Positions 1 through 6,541 of a DNA stretch of 40,425 bases are shown piece by piece. This stretch comes from Lacticaseibacillus chiayiensis (GTDB lineage Bacteria > Bacillota > Bacilli > Lactobacillales > Lactobacillaceae): NCBI RefSeq assembly GCF_004123795.1, contig NZ_MSSM01000034.1, positions 1 to 40,425 on the forward strand. The letters run 5' to 3'. How positions within the stretch are numbered: position 1 is the stretch's first letter; the number at the start of each line of letters is the position of its first letter. The notes beneath the pieces are model-generated. The model was not told the DNA's origin, did not search any database, and was given only the letters and a program-made list of their open reading frames with translations. The position numbers were made by a program, and so were the translations under genes.

Positions 1-154
1 ACATGCAGACTTCTGCGCCGGGGAGCGCGTTAATGTGAGCGCGAGCCGGCGCGGTCAGAAGTCGGAGTGTAAGCGGCCTTGGCGAGATGGCCGGGCTTTG
101 GCCATTGCGCCAAGGTCCTTACATGCAGACTTCTGCGCCGGGGAGCGCGTTAAT
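1..154 (+). repeat. Tandem intergenic palindromic repeat, copy A (one full unit plus the tail of a preceding unit)
   Basis: Positions 1-34 and 121-154 are identical, giving a 120-bp period: one full unit (35-154) preceded by the right-hand end of another that begins outside the window. The unit is a long imperfect palindrome. The inner arm CCTTGGCG pairs with CGCCAAGG, and the outer GAAGTC pairs with GACTTC, around a central GGCC..GGCC loop region. Related units with different but still complementary arms occur at 15411, 25052 and 39737. It lies 3' of the small membrane protein gene at 359-682 (minus strand). No protein is likely to be encoded here: the open frames across it are short and lie in the palindrome. 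Family identity in databases is not known to me. Confidence 0.85.
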
Positions 155-177
155 ATGCGCGGTGACAATATGAGAAG

Positions 178-226
178 GGCGATAAACGGTCTGTCCCGAC
201 TTGGCCGGGACAACACGCTTATCGCC
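178..226. other. Long two-part hairpin next to repeat A
   Basis: GGCGATAA (178-185) pairs with TTATCGCC (219-226), and inside it TGTCCCG (192-198) pairs with CGGGACA (206-212) around a 7-nt loop, separated by a 6+6 internal loop. There is no T-run directly beside it, so it is not a clear terminator. The rest of 227-358 shows nothing else I can name. It could be part of the 3' region of the 359-682 transcript. Confidence 0.6.
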
Positions 227-358
227 GCTTTATTACGCTTGACCAATCGCGTCAGCTCGCGCATGATCACTGCACGTTGTTGATGAAAACAATTATCGCA
301 CAGCAAGTTTCACTTTTCTTAGATTACCCTTAAATTATAACGATTCTCTAGAAAAATG

Positions 359-682
359 CTAGTCCTTTGCCATTGCCAGTAGGCTCAAAACAATGTATAT
401 CGGCGGGAAAAAGTACCCATACCATTTGTAGCGCCACAAAACCATCAATGTAAATAAAACAGGTAATACTAAAAGCCAACACCAACCTAAGTGATGGCGG
501 TGAATCATTTTGCCAATCCACCAAGCACTCAGCATATTGATCAAAATGAACAACACTCCGACGCGAATGGCAACACTGAGATGCAATAACGGGAAGATCC
601 AAGGAAGGAGCAAGGTCACGAAGACGCTCCAACAAATAATAGTATTGCGTGGAACTTTGACCCAATTCATGACACGACTCAT
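359..682 (-). CDS. Small hypothetical membrane protein
   Basis: A 107-residue, strongly hydrophobic protein with about four predicted membrane segments (near residues 15-33, 38-57, 66-84 and 88-103) and short basic connecting loops (KMIHRHH). The ATG has an AAAGGAGAC Shine-Dalgarno with 8 nt spacing, which makes it a convincing gene despite its size. It lies about 40 bp downstream of rsmE on the same strand and is probably the last gene of the mpg-DUF3013-prmA-rsmE transcript. I do not recognise the family; no catalytic motif is visible. An overlapping frame at 348-665 is a shadow. Confidence 0.7.
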   Translation of the reverse strand: MSRVMNWVKVPRNTIICWSVFVTLLLPWIFPLLHLSVAIRVGVLFILINMLSAWWIGKMIHRHHLGWCWLLVLPVLFTLMVLWRYKWYGYFFPPIYIVLSLLAMAKD

Positions 683-720
683 CAGCGAAAGTCTCCTTTT
701 ATCAATGATTCAGTTTTTAA

Positions 721-1449
721 TTAAGCAAGTTCAGTAAGAACCGAAACGGCACTCAACAAATACAGCGGCGCCGTTTCTGCTCGTAAGATTCGCGGACCGA
801 GACCGGCTGGCGTGAAGCCGCGTGCTTTTAATACTGATAACTCAGCCGGCGAAATACCGCCTTCCGGACCAAAAACAACACATAATGATGCCGGCTTTTC
901 TGCCAACGCTGCGACTAATGCCGCATGTTCGCCTTGTTTGGCACTTTCTTCGTAAGCAACCAGTTTGACTTCAGCACTATTACCCACATCGTCAAGCTTA
1001 GCATACATTGCCACTTTGGGAATTAGATTACGATGACTTTGTTCCGCTGCATTCTGAGCAATGGTTGCTAGCCGGTTCGCTTTCTTGGCAATCCGTTCAG
1101 CCGACCAGCGGGCAGTTCCCCACTGAGCATTAAAAAAACTGATCTTCGCAGCGCCTAATTCGGTTGCCTTTTGGACAATCCACTCGGCTTTGTCGCCTTT
1201 GCTGACACCACAGACAATCTCAACGGCAATTGGCAATTCGACGGGTTGTGTGACATCTTCGCCAATCAAAACCGTCAGCGGATCAGTGCTTTGGATTATG
1301 GCGTGATAAACGTGGCGTTCGGGATCGGCTAGCTCAATCACATCGCCAACCTCATGCCGCAACACCTTAATGGCATGCTTGGCAATGGCTGGATCCAGCG
1401 CTAGTGTTTGTTGTTCATGCAACTTATGTGTAGTAAAAAAACGCTGCAT
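721..1449 (-). CDS. rsmE: 16S rRNA (uracil(1498)-N3)-methyltransferase RsmE
   Basis: Methylates N3 of U1498 in 16S rRNA in the 30S decoding region, using S-adenosylmethionine. The 242-residue length and layout fit the family: an N-terminal PUA-like RNA-binding part (about 1-70) and a C-terminal SPOUT knot. Visible motifs are EQSHR (136-140), the SAM-binding GPEGG (194-198) and LGPRILRAETA (218-228). The open frame begins one codon earlier at a TTG, but the ATG at 1449 has the better spacing (about 7 nt) to an AGGAGG site. The prmA stop overlaps this ATG (TGATG), so the two genes are translationally coupled. Alternative starts change only one residue. Confidence 0.95.
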   Translation of the reverse strand: MQRFFTTHKLHEQQTLALDPAIAKHAIKVLRHEVGDVIELADPERHVYHAIIQSTDPLTVLIGEDVTQPVELPIAVEIVCGVSKGDKAEWIVQKATELGAAKISFFNAQWGTARWSAERIAKKANRLATIAQNAAEQSHRNLIPKVAMYAKLDDVGNSAEVKLVAYEESAKQGEHAALVAALAEKPASLCVVFGPEGGISPAELSVLKARGFTPAGLGPRILRAETAPLYLLSAVSVLTELA

Positions 1450-2402
1450 CAATCGTCCTCCTCAGAAATCACCGCATCAAGTGCCACCCAGCCGCCTGCT
1501 TCACGCCGTTGGACAATCTTAAACCCATTGGCCTGCAAAGTCTGCGTGATTAAGCCAGATTTGTTGGCAATAATGCCAGCTAGTAGGAAGTGACCCTTGG
1601 GCTTCAAGCGTTCCTGAACCTGAGGAATTAAAGGCACTAAAACCTCAGCCAAAATGTTAGCAACAATCAAGTCAGCGGACATCGTGATGCCTTGTAGCAA
1701 ATCATTCGCCTTCACCGTTATGTGACTCACAGGATTGAGTTTAATATTAGACTGCGCATTTTTAACGGCAACATCATCGACATCGGTTGCTAAAATACGG
1801 TTGACACCCAGGCGTTCGGCAGCGATCGCCAAAATTCCGGAGCCGGTTCCGACATCAATCATCGTTTCGCCACCACGCACCACCGATTCCAATAACCCCA
1901 ACATCAGCTGGGTGGTCGGATGCGTACCGGTACCAAACGCCATGCCCGGATCCAGCGTCAGCACAATTTCGTCATTTTGTTCAGGCGTGTAATGTTCCCA
2001 CTTAGGCACAATGGTCAAAAATCGCGAAACTCGAAGCGGGTGATAATACTGTTTCCAGACATTCGCCCAATCCGCCTGCCGCACGTCAGTTAACGCGATC
2101 GTCGCCGCACCGGGATCTAATCCGAATTGCTTCAGCGCTTTGACTTGAGAAGCAATGTGATCACGCTGTTCAATGAGCGAAGTGACTGGTTCAAAATAGC
2201 CGATCACCTGAGCCCCTGAAGTCAAATGTGGAATGGTCGTCGGGTCAAACCAGGTTCCGTGAGCATCAATCGTCTCCTTTTTGAAGTCAGCAGCGTCTTT
2301 GATTTGAATCCCCTCGGCACCGGCTTCCATCAAAATATTACTGACCGCCTCTATCGCTTCAGTTGAAGTTGTTACCGTTAGCGCTGTCCAATCGTTGTTC
2401 AT
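1449..2402 (-). CDS. prmA: Ribosomal protein L11 methyltransferase PrmA
   Basis: SAM-dependent methyltransferase that modifies ribosomal protein L11. The 317-residue protein has an N-terminal substrate-recognition region, the family motif [14 protein letters not shown] (151-164), the class I SAM-binding loop DVGTGSG (183-189) and the acidic end of strand 2 (ATDVDD). Later, the NILAEVL segment corresponds to the catalytic NPP/NxxA-type region of this family. The start has an AAAAGGAGACC site about 5 nt upstream. It overlaps rsmE (TGATG), an arrangement common in Firmicutes, where the two rRNA/ribosome methyltransferases travel together. Confidence 0.96.
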   Translation of the reverse strand: MNNDWTALTVTTSTEAIEAVSNILMEAGAEGIQIKDAADFKKETIDAHGTWFDPTTIPHLTSGAQVIGYFEPVTSLIEQRDHIASQVKALKQFGLDPGAATIALTDVRQADWANVWKQYYHPLRVSRFLTIVPKWEHYTPEQNDEIVLTLDPGMAFGTGTHPTTQLMLGLLESVVRGGETMIDVGTGSGILAIAAERLGVNRILATDVDDVAVKNAQSNIKLNPVSHITVKANDLLQGITMSADLIVANILAEVLVPLIPQVQERLKPKGHFLLAGIIANKSGLITQTLQANGFKIVQRREAGGWVALDAVISEEDD

Positions 2403-2467
2403 CGAGGTCTCCTTTTAGTTAGTGCCACCTAATATCCAATCACGTTTGACACTTACTCACCAACTTT

Positions 2468-2962
2468 TTAATACTTGGGATACGGCAAAAAAATCCGATT
2501 GTTTGCGTCAGGTTGTTGTGCCAGAATCTCTTCAAAGGCCACATCGTCAAAATTCAATGCAAAAAGATCATTGTCAGACGTACCATCAACAAAATCCATC
2601 AGATCGCTTTCACCGTCATCCAGCAAATCCTGCAGATAGATGAACAAGGCATCCACGGTTGCGACATCGATGCCTTTCTTGCCGTTAAACCCAAAAATGG
2701 CCAGATAGTCATCAGCATAATCTTCACCATGCAGCCGGGTTTCGTCATAAAAAAGAATCGCATCTTGATAAGTGACCGGCCCGTCATCAATGGTCGCGCC
2801 ATTCTGGTCCTCAACCTGAATACCTGCCTCACTTTGCGCTGTCATCGTGATTTCCAATTCAATGACGTGGGCATCCTTATCCCAGTTCAAACTAAGATCG
2901 CCGTCAAAATCGAGCTGATCCATTTTCTCGCCGATCGCATCTAACATATTCAGTTGGCTCAT
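2468..2962 (-). CDS. DUF3013 family protein
   Basis: A 164-residue, very acidic cytoplasmic protein of unknown function that I match to the DUF3013 family of Lactobacillales, frequently found beside prmA. No catalytic motif is evident; acidic stretches (GEDYADDY, DLLDDGESDLMDF) dominate. The longest open frame begins three codons earlier, but that ATG lies immediately against GAAAGG. The ATG at 2962 has AAAGGATGG about 5-7 nt upstream, and its ATGA overlaps the stop of the upstream glycosylase gene, so I prefer it. Membership of a DNA-repair/ribosome-methylation operon does not by itself reveal its role. Confidence 0.8.
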   Translation of the reverse strand: MSQLNMLDAIGEKMDQLDFDGDLSLNWDKDAHVIELEITMTAQSEAGIQVEDQNGATIDDGPVTYQDAILFYDETRLHGEDYADDYLAIFGFNGKKGIDVATVDALFIYLQDLLDDGESDLMDFVDGTSDNDLFALNFDDVAFEEILAQQPDANNRIFLPYPKY

Positions 2963-3564
2963 GCTTGCCATCCTTTCATTTTCCGATCCTGGTCACGTCG
3001 CGGCAGCCCCGAAACAAACGGATTGCCAGACACATAAAATCGCAGCGGCGCACTTGTCCAAGGTTCCTTGTTAGGAATGCCGATTCGGGGACTGACTGCG
3101 ATATTCTGTGGCCGACACGTTGTTGGCGTCAGTTTTAATTGACCGTCATTTAACACAGTACCGTCGAGCTGCCGATCAATCGCCAGCGCCTGACACAATT
3201 TCCCCGGCCCGTTCGTGAGTCCGGCACCGGTTCGATGACGTCGTTGTGCCATGTCTGACAGTCCAGCAATCGGTTCAAGCGCGCGAATTAAAATGCACTC
3301 AGGAATATCAGCCGCCTGGGTCACAATATTCAGTAAACAGTATTGCCGCATTTGATACACGTAAACCGTGCCTGCTTCCAAGAACAGACTGTTATTGCGT
3401 TTAGTATGTCGATTGCCAAACGCGTGTGCCGCTTGATCGCGAACGCCGAGGTAAGCTTCGGTTTCGACAATTAAGCCGCCACAGTTGGCTAAACTTAACT
3501 TCATCCCCAGCAATTGTTGCGCGGATTGAAGTGTTGGTTGTGTTGCTAACCAAGGAATTATCAT
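2959..3564 (-). CDS. mpg: DNA-3-methyladenine glycosylase (AAG/MPG family)
   Basis: Base-excision repair enzyme expected to remove 3-methyladenine and related alkylated bases. The 201-residue length fits the bacterial MPG family. Motifs seen are LLGMKL near residue 18, VETEAYLG containing the presumed catalytic glutamate (about residue 34), DQAAHAFGNRHTKRN, GTVYVY and LTNGPGKLCQAL near 117-128. The usual YVYxxYGMHxCLN is replaced here by YVYQMRQYCLLNIV, a variation of the DNA-intercalating loop region; whether this is normal for lactobacilli I cannot check. No Shine-Dalgarno precedes the ATG, and a promoter ends about 7 nt upstream, so the mRNA may be leaderless. First gene of a five-gene minus-strand operon. 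Confidence 0.9.
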   Translation of the reverse strand: MIIPWLATQPTLQSAQQLLGMKLSLANCGGLIVETEAYLGVRDQAAHAFGNRHTKRNNSLFLEAGTVYVYQMRQYCLLNIVTQAADIPECILIRALEPIAGLSDMAQRRHRTGAGLTNGPGKLCQALAIDRQLDGTVLNDGQLKLTPTTCRPQNIAVSPRIGIPNKEPWTSAPLRFYVSGNPFVSGLPRRDQDRKMKGWQA

Positions 3565-3571
3565 GCTTAAT

Positions 3572-3599
3572 ATATTAGCCTAGCTTCAGACGAATGCAA
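3572..3599 (-). promoter_or_regulatory. Promoter of the mpg-DUF3013-prmA-rsmE operon
   Basis: On the minus strand, -35 TTGCAT (3594-3599), a 16-nt spacer and -10 TAATAT (3572-3577). Only 7 nt separate the -10 from the mpg ATG, placing the start site at or next to the initiation codon. It stands back to back with the plus-strand promoter at 3614-3641. Confidence 0.65.
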
Positions 3600-3613
3600 A
3601 GGGCTAAGTGACG

Positions 3614-3641
3614 TTGCCTTCAAAACATCGCCAGGTATAAT
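3614..3641 (+). promoter_or_regulatory. Promoter of the 82-aa protein gene
   Basis: -35 TTGCCT (3614-3619), 16-nt spacer and a consensus -10 TATAAT (3636-3641), followed by a GGAAAGGA ribosome-binding site and the ATG at 3669. Divergent from the mpg promoter, the two -35 boxes being only 14 nt apart. Confidence 0.75.
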
Positions 3642-3668
3642 AGTAACCAACTGGAAAGGAAGCTGAAC

Positions 3669-3917
3669 ATGGCAGAAAACTTAGCATTGCGCGCGCTTAT
3701 CAGTCAACAAGCCGATACACTGGTCTCCGAACTCTACACAGACGACAAGGTCAATGCCCGCCTCCAAAAATGGTTAGCAAAAGTACCGGATCCGGGTGTG
3801 GCCGACACTTATAGTTATTTGCTGTCAGAGTCGCGGGATTTTTCCGAAGAACTACTTTATCGAATCTTAAGCAAATTGGTCGAAGACGGCGCGCTGACAT
3901 TGCCTGACCACAAATAA
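3669..3917 (+). CDS. Small hypothetical protein
   Basis: An 82-residue soluble, probably all-helical protein without cysteines or a membrane segment. A strong GGAAAGGA site lies 8 nt before the ATG, with a consensus promoter upstream and an intrinsic terminator directly behind it, so it is a genuine single-gene transcription unit. I do not recognise the family. It is the only plus-strand gene in the left 12 kb and is divergent from the repair/ribosome-methylation operon, with which it may share control. Confidence 0.75.
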   Translation: MAENLALRALISQQADTLVSELYTDDKVNARLQKWLAKVPDPGVADTYSYLLSESRDFSEELLYRILSKLVEDGALTLPDHK

Positions 3918-3923
3918 TGGCTA

Positions 3924-3975
3924 AAAAAAGAGGCAAACTAGCAGTCTTAATGGGCTGTTGTTTGCCTCCTTTTTT
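3924..3975. terminator. Bidirectional intrinsic terminator
   Basis: GAGGCAAAC (3930-3938) pairs with GTTTGCCTC (3960-3968), flanked by an A-run on the left and a T-run on the right. It can therefore end both the plus-strand small gene and the minus-strand YxeA-like gene, which converge here. Confidence 0.85.
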
Positions 3976-4069
3976 GCGTGCGACCCGGTACGGCTAGAAA
4001 GCTGGGCGTAATCGGACTCAGCCCAGGCCTCTGCACTATTTCCATGCATGCTAGCATCATGCTGAGAAG

Positions 4070-4456
4070 CTATTTAAGTTTATCCTTAATCGCCGCAGGA
4101 ACCGAATCGGCCGAAACGGTTTGTGGACCAGCAATGACTCGTTTTTGCGAAATCTTGGCTTTAACATACGTACCTGGCGTTAATGGCTTAGGATCAGCCG
4201 ATTCTGGAGATGAAAAGCCGAGTTTTCGTTCTTGACCATCCTTTGTGATCCAGGTGAAATCGTATTCATACGTGTAGTATTGTTTTCCATTCACTTTGTA
4301 AGGTGAGCCATCATCATTTTTGGAGGCTTGCTTCTTCCCTTCCGTGACCACTGCATAGGCTTCAACGCCATTATAGGTACTATTCCAATACTGATAGCCG
4401 AAAAAGCCTAAAACAAGAACCACAAGTAACGCAATTACACCTATAACTCTTTTCAT
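4070..4456 (-). CDS. YxeA-like (DUF1093) exported/membrane-anchored protein
   Basis: A 128-residue protein with a basic N-terminus and one hydrophobic segment (about residues 4-24), which is an uncleaved anchor or signal peptide because no lipobox cysteine is present. The exported part contains YNGVEAYAVVTEG, YTYEYDF and a C-terminal TPGTYVKAKIS, matching the small beta-rich YxeA/DUF1093 family of Firmicutes, whose function is unknown. AAAAAGGAGCG precedes the ATG by about 8 nt and a good promoter lies upstream. It is a single-gene unit ending at the shared terminator at 3924-3975. Confidence 0.75.
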   Translation of the reverse strand: MKRVIGVIALLVVLVLGFFGYQYWNSTYNGVEAYAVVTEGKKQASKNDDGSPYKVNGKQYYTYEYDFTWITKDGQERKLGFSSPESADPKPLTPGTYVKAKISQKRVIAGPQTVSADSVPAAIKDKLK

Positions 4457-4483
4457 GAATAATCGCTCCTTTTTGTTAAGAAC

Positions 4484-4512
4484 ATTATGCCGATTCGATT
4501 AAAAAGATGCAA
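4484..4512 (-). promoter_or_regulatory. Promoter of the YxeA-like gene
   Basis: -35 TTGCAT (4507-4512), 17-nt spacer and -10 CATAAT (4484-4489) on the minus strand. A small dyad TGACA-AAAA-TGTCA (4545-4558) lies about 33 nt upstream of the -35 and could be a regulator site. Confidence 0.65.
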
Positions 4513-4787
4513 CTATCTTTACCGTCTTTAGAGTTTTCTTAATTGTGACAAAAATGTCATGAACGTAAGGTGTACGTGGCATACGGGCGTTTCTGCGTTA
4601 GTTGTATTAGTTCATCAATGCCATCTCAATGAACAAATAAAGACTTGATTAAGCATTTTTCTAGAGCAAAAATAACTACTTCTACTTTAATTTTGATACT
4701 TTTACAAGTATAGAACAGTAGCACGTGACATCGAAACATCTGAGAACTGTTTGCGAGCAACAGAGTGAATAATCTGTGCACCTAAAA
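4513..4787. other. Gene-free AT-rich stretch
   Basis: I see no convincing open frame. It holds a few short dyads: TGACA/TGTCA (4545-4558), GTTCAT/ATGAAC (4610-4634) and ATACTT/AAGTAT (about 4697-4712). No promoter-plus-gene arrangement can be supported. Confidence 0.5.
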
Positions 4788-4821
4788 TCAGCCTCGGATA
4801 CAAAAATCGTTCCGAGGCTGA
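4783..4821 (-). terminator. Intrinsic terminator of the two-gene unit 5441-4852
   Basis: A perfect 11-bp stem: TCAGCCTCGGA (4788-4798) pairs with TCCGAGGCTGA (4811-4821), with a 12-nt loop. On the minus strand it is followed by TTTTAGG. It lies about 30 bp beyond the stop of the small basic protein gene. Confidence 0.75.
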
Positions 4822-4851
4822 TATCGCTTGTTGCACAACGGTTAAATAATT

Positions 4852-5058
4852 TTAACGCACATCTTTTGGAAAATGCTTCACAGGCTGATGACTGTTTTTA
4901 TTTTTATGCGGACTGCGTTTTAATCGGCTAAAGACTGACTGAACTGCCTTGAAACGTTGTGGATCGCGACGGGCATTTTTGACAAACTGGCTAAAATCAT
5001 GATCACCAATGCCGATTTCCGGTTCGTCATCTTTCTTATGCTTTAACCAAGGCATCAT
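4852..5058 (-). CDS. Small hypothetical basic protein
   Basis: A 68-residue hydrophilic protein with an acidic N-terminal patch (KKDDEPEIGIGDHDF) and a very basic C-terminal half (RLKRSPHKNKNSHQPVKHF), possibly nucleic-acid or membrane-surface binding. It begins MM: the first ATG overlaps the stop of the upstream membrane protein gene (ATGA). The second ATG (5055) has the better spacing, about 7 nt, to GGAGG, so the product may be 67 residues. No family is recognised. It is cotranscribed with the four-TM protein and followed by a perfect terminator. Confidence 0.65.
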   Translation of the reverse strand: MMPWLKHKKDDEPEIGIGDHDFSQFVKNARRDPQRFKAVQSVFSRLKRSPHKNKNSHQPVKHFPKDVR

Positions 5059-5441
5059 GACACCTCCGACTCCTCGCGCATTCGATGTGAGCGATTGGCG
5101 CCTCTCAAAATAAGCAGCATGGCAACGACCAACCCAATCAATGCGAAGACACTATAATTAGGAATCAAAATAAAGGCAATAAAGGCGCATAACCCTATAA
5201 TGTTACCCACTGTTAGCAATCGTGAATGTTGACTCACAAAATACGACAGTAAATGAAAAATTATGCCAGGCACAGTCAGCCACCACAAATGGTTCGCCCA
5301 TGTCATCAGCGTCGCACCAACGCTTGTAAAAGAAAATCCGTTGGGCAAAGTTGTCACGATCGCAACAATTAGCATCACAAGGGCAAACGCCCCGTAAATC
5401 AAATCATAAAGCGCCGGTACTTTTTTAATGGAAATTTTCAA
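5055..5441 (-). CDS. Hypothetical four-TM membrane protein
   Basis: A 128-residue protein with four predicted membrane segments separated by short loops (about residues 12-33, 43-67, 74-94 and 97-117) and a basic C-terminus (RGANRSHRMREE). The longest open frame reaches 5570, but a TATAAT promoter (5475-5480) lies inside that extension. A TTG at 5441 has AAGGGATG about 8 nt upstream, so I place the start there. Function unknown; the stop overlaps the next gene, suggesting that the two products act together. Confidence 0.7.
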   Translation of the reverse strand: MKISIKKVPALYDLIYGAFALVMLIVAIVTTLPNGFSFTSVGATLMTWANHLWWLTVPGIIFHLLSYFVSQHSRLLTVGNIIGLCAFIAFILIPNYSVFALIGLVVAMLLILRGANRSHRMREESEVS

Positions 5442-5474
5442 GTGTCGATCATCCCTTGTTTTAACAGTAACTGT

Positions 5475-5503
5475 ATTATACAAGTTTGCAGAAACCATTG
5501 CAC
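5475..5503 (-). promoter_or_regulatory. Promoter of the 5441-4852 unit
   Basis: Consensus -10 TATAAT (5475-5480, minus strand) with a weak -35 GTGCAA (5498-5503) at 17 nt. It supports the TTG start at 5441, because the start site would lie downstream of the longer open frame's ATG. Confidence 0.55.
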
Positions 5504-5650
5504 GATGATGGCTCCTGTTTATACAAACGTTATTAATCTTCTGCGGACAAATTTTGATACAAGCAATCAAAAATGAAACTGACTGTAAGAAAACCGAACG
5601 CGTAACGTGCAGGTTCGCAGAGTCGACTTCCGAACCAGACTAATGGCGTA

Positions 5651-5692
5651 AAAAAAGCGTGATAACAGGTGTTAAATCCCGGTATCACGCTC
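5651..5692 (-). terminator. Terminator downstream of tRNA-Ser
   Basis: AGCGTGATA (5656-5664) pairs with TATCACGCT (5683-5691). On the minus strand the stem is followed by a run of seven T. It lies 11 nt beyond the tRNA 3' end. Confidence 0.85.
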
Positions 5693-5702
5693 TTTCAATC
5701 TC

Positions 5703-5790
5703 AGGAGAGTACAGGATTTGAACCTGCGCGCCGGTATTAGCCGGTTCGACGGATTTCGAGTCCGTTGCATTACCACTCTGCCAACTCTCC
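5703..5790 (-). tRNA. tRNA-Ser (anticodon CGA)
   Basis: The minus strand folds as a class II tRNA: acceptor GGAGAGT/ACTCTCC; D arm with AGTGGTAA; anticodon stem ACGGA/TCCGT enclosing CTCGAAA, so the anticodon is CGA reading UCG; a long variable arm with CCGG/CCGG; and a T arm with TTCAAAT. CCA is not encoded. The base after the acceptor stem is T rather than the G usual for serine tRNAs, followed by GA. A terminator follows and an extended -10 promoter precedes it. Confidence 0.93.
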
Positions 5791-5804
5791 AAAACACAAG
5801 AACT

Positions 5805-5813
5805 AGTATAACA
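5805..5813 (-). promoter_or_regulatory. Extended -10 promoter of tRNA-Ser
   Basis: TGTTATACT on the minus strand (TGn plus TATACT, 5805-5810), about 15 nt upstream of the tRNA 5' end. No good -35 at 17 nt. Confidence 0.6.
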
Positions 5814-6202
5814 AAATGCCTGCGCTTTGGGAAGCAATTCTCTTGAAAAATATCACTTCAATTTGTTGATAGTGGCTTTTGCTGTAAAAGTGAGTATTCA
5901 TTCAAAAGATCTCTGGAACGTGACAAGTCAAAAATACGATAGTAATTAACAGGAGTTTGCTGTCCGAAATTAGTCTGATTAACTTGAATAATTTGGCTTA
6001 AGAAGACTTCGTGAAAAGAAAGTCTAAGAAGTTGCTATGCTGGCGAGAACGATGAAGACGTCATTAATTCATTACAGCTTGCATGATCTCTCAGTATTGC
6101 ATGATTTTATTTTAATGGTTCCATAAACACTACAAAGATATTGCTCGGTCCTGGCAAAACAACAAGCTGGCTATCGTCCCAATAATCTCATGGATTAAGG
6201 AG
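5814..6202. other. AT-rich gap, possibly holding a decayed coding fragment
   Basis: Base composition is visibly richer in A+T than the flanking housekeeping genes. On the plus strand 6116-6214 reads as a protein-like fragment without a start (WFHKHYKDIARSWQNNK, then SWIKELNY and a stop), which faintly recalls the SW.NN segment of mutator-type transposases. This is too weak to call. No promoter or intact gene is visible. Confidence 0.35.
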
Positions 6203-6499
6203 CTAAATTATTAAGGCTAAAATGGCTCCAATGATGAAAACGATGACGTACTTAAAAAGTATAAACAGATGCATCTCCGGATCCTTTAAGAAAAGAGTAT
6301 CAATAACAAGACTTGCAAACAAGGTTATGAACAGAAGCTGTATGACATTTGTTTTCTTTCTAACGGCGGCATACGCGAATAACAGAGTGGAAACAAAGAA
6401 TAAAAAGAGCAAGATCATAAGAATCATGTTGTAATTCCCTGTAGAACTATTTATCCATTTATTTAGATTTTCGAAACTGGTCTGTATAAAATTAAACAT
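6203..6499 (-). CDS. Hypothetical membrane protein in AT-rich island
   Basis: A 98-residue product with three probable membrane segments in its C-terminal two thirds (about 26-46, 53-69 and 78-97) and a short amphipathic N-terminus. The open frame can extend to 6541, but no ribosome-binding site is seen there; the ATG at 6499 has only a weak GGGTG 9 nt upstream. Low GC and A/T-rich codons differ from the neighbours and suggest transferred DNA. Small multi-TM proteins of this kind include bacteriocin-immunity-like proteins, but no bacteriocin gene is visible, so I assign no function. Confidence 0.4.
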   Translation of the reverse strand: MFNFIQTSFENLNKWINSSTGNYNMILMILLFLFFVSTLLFAYAAVRKKTNVIQLLFITLFASLVIDTLFLKDPEMHLFILFKYVIVFIIGAILALII

Positions 6500-6541
6500 T
6501 CGATTATTCACCCAAAAACTTTCAATGTATTTACACCACAT

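Noticed and set aside
35-306. Overlapping 82- and 83-codon frames on both strands across repeat A
   Set aside because: They read through the palindrome and hairpin, have no ribosome-binding site, and are explained by the repeat's high GC.
6116-6214. Remnant of a mutator (IS256-type) transposase
   Set aside because: Similarity rests on a short SW.NN stretch recalled from memory, with no start or flanking inverted repeats; not strong enough to annotate as a pseudogene.
6222-6434. 70-codon plus-strand frame
   Set aside because: Antisense to the membrane-protein frame, ribosome-binding site too far (about 19 nt), no recognisable domain.
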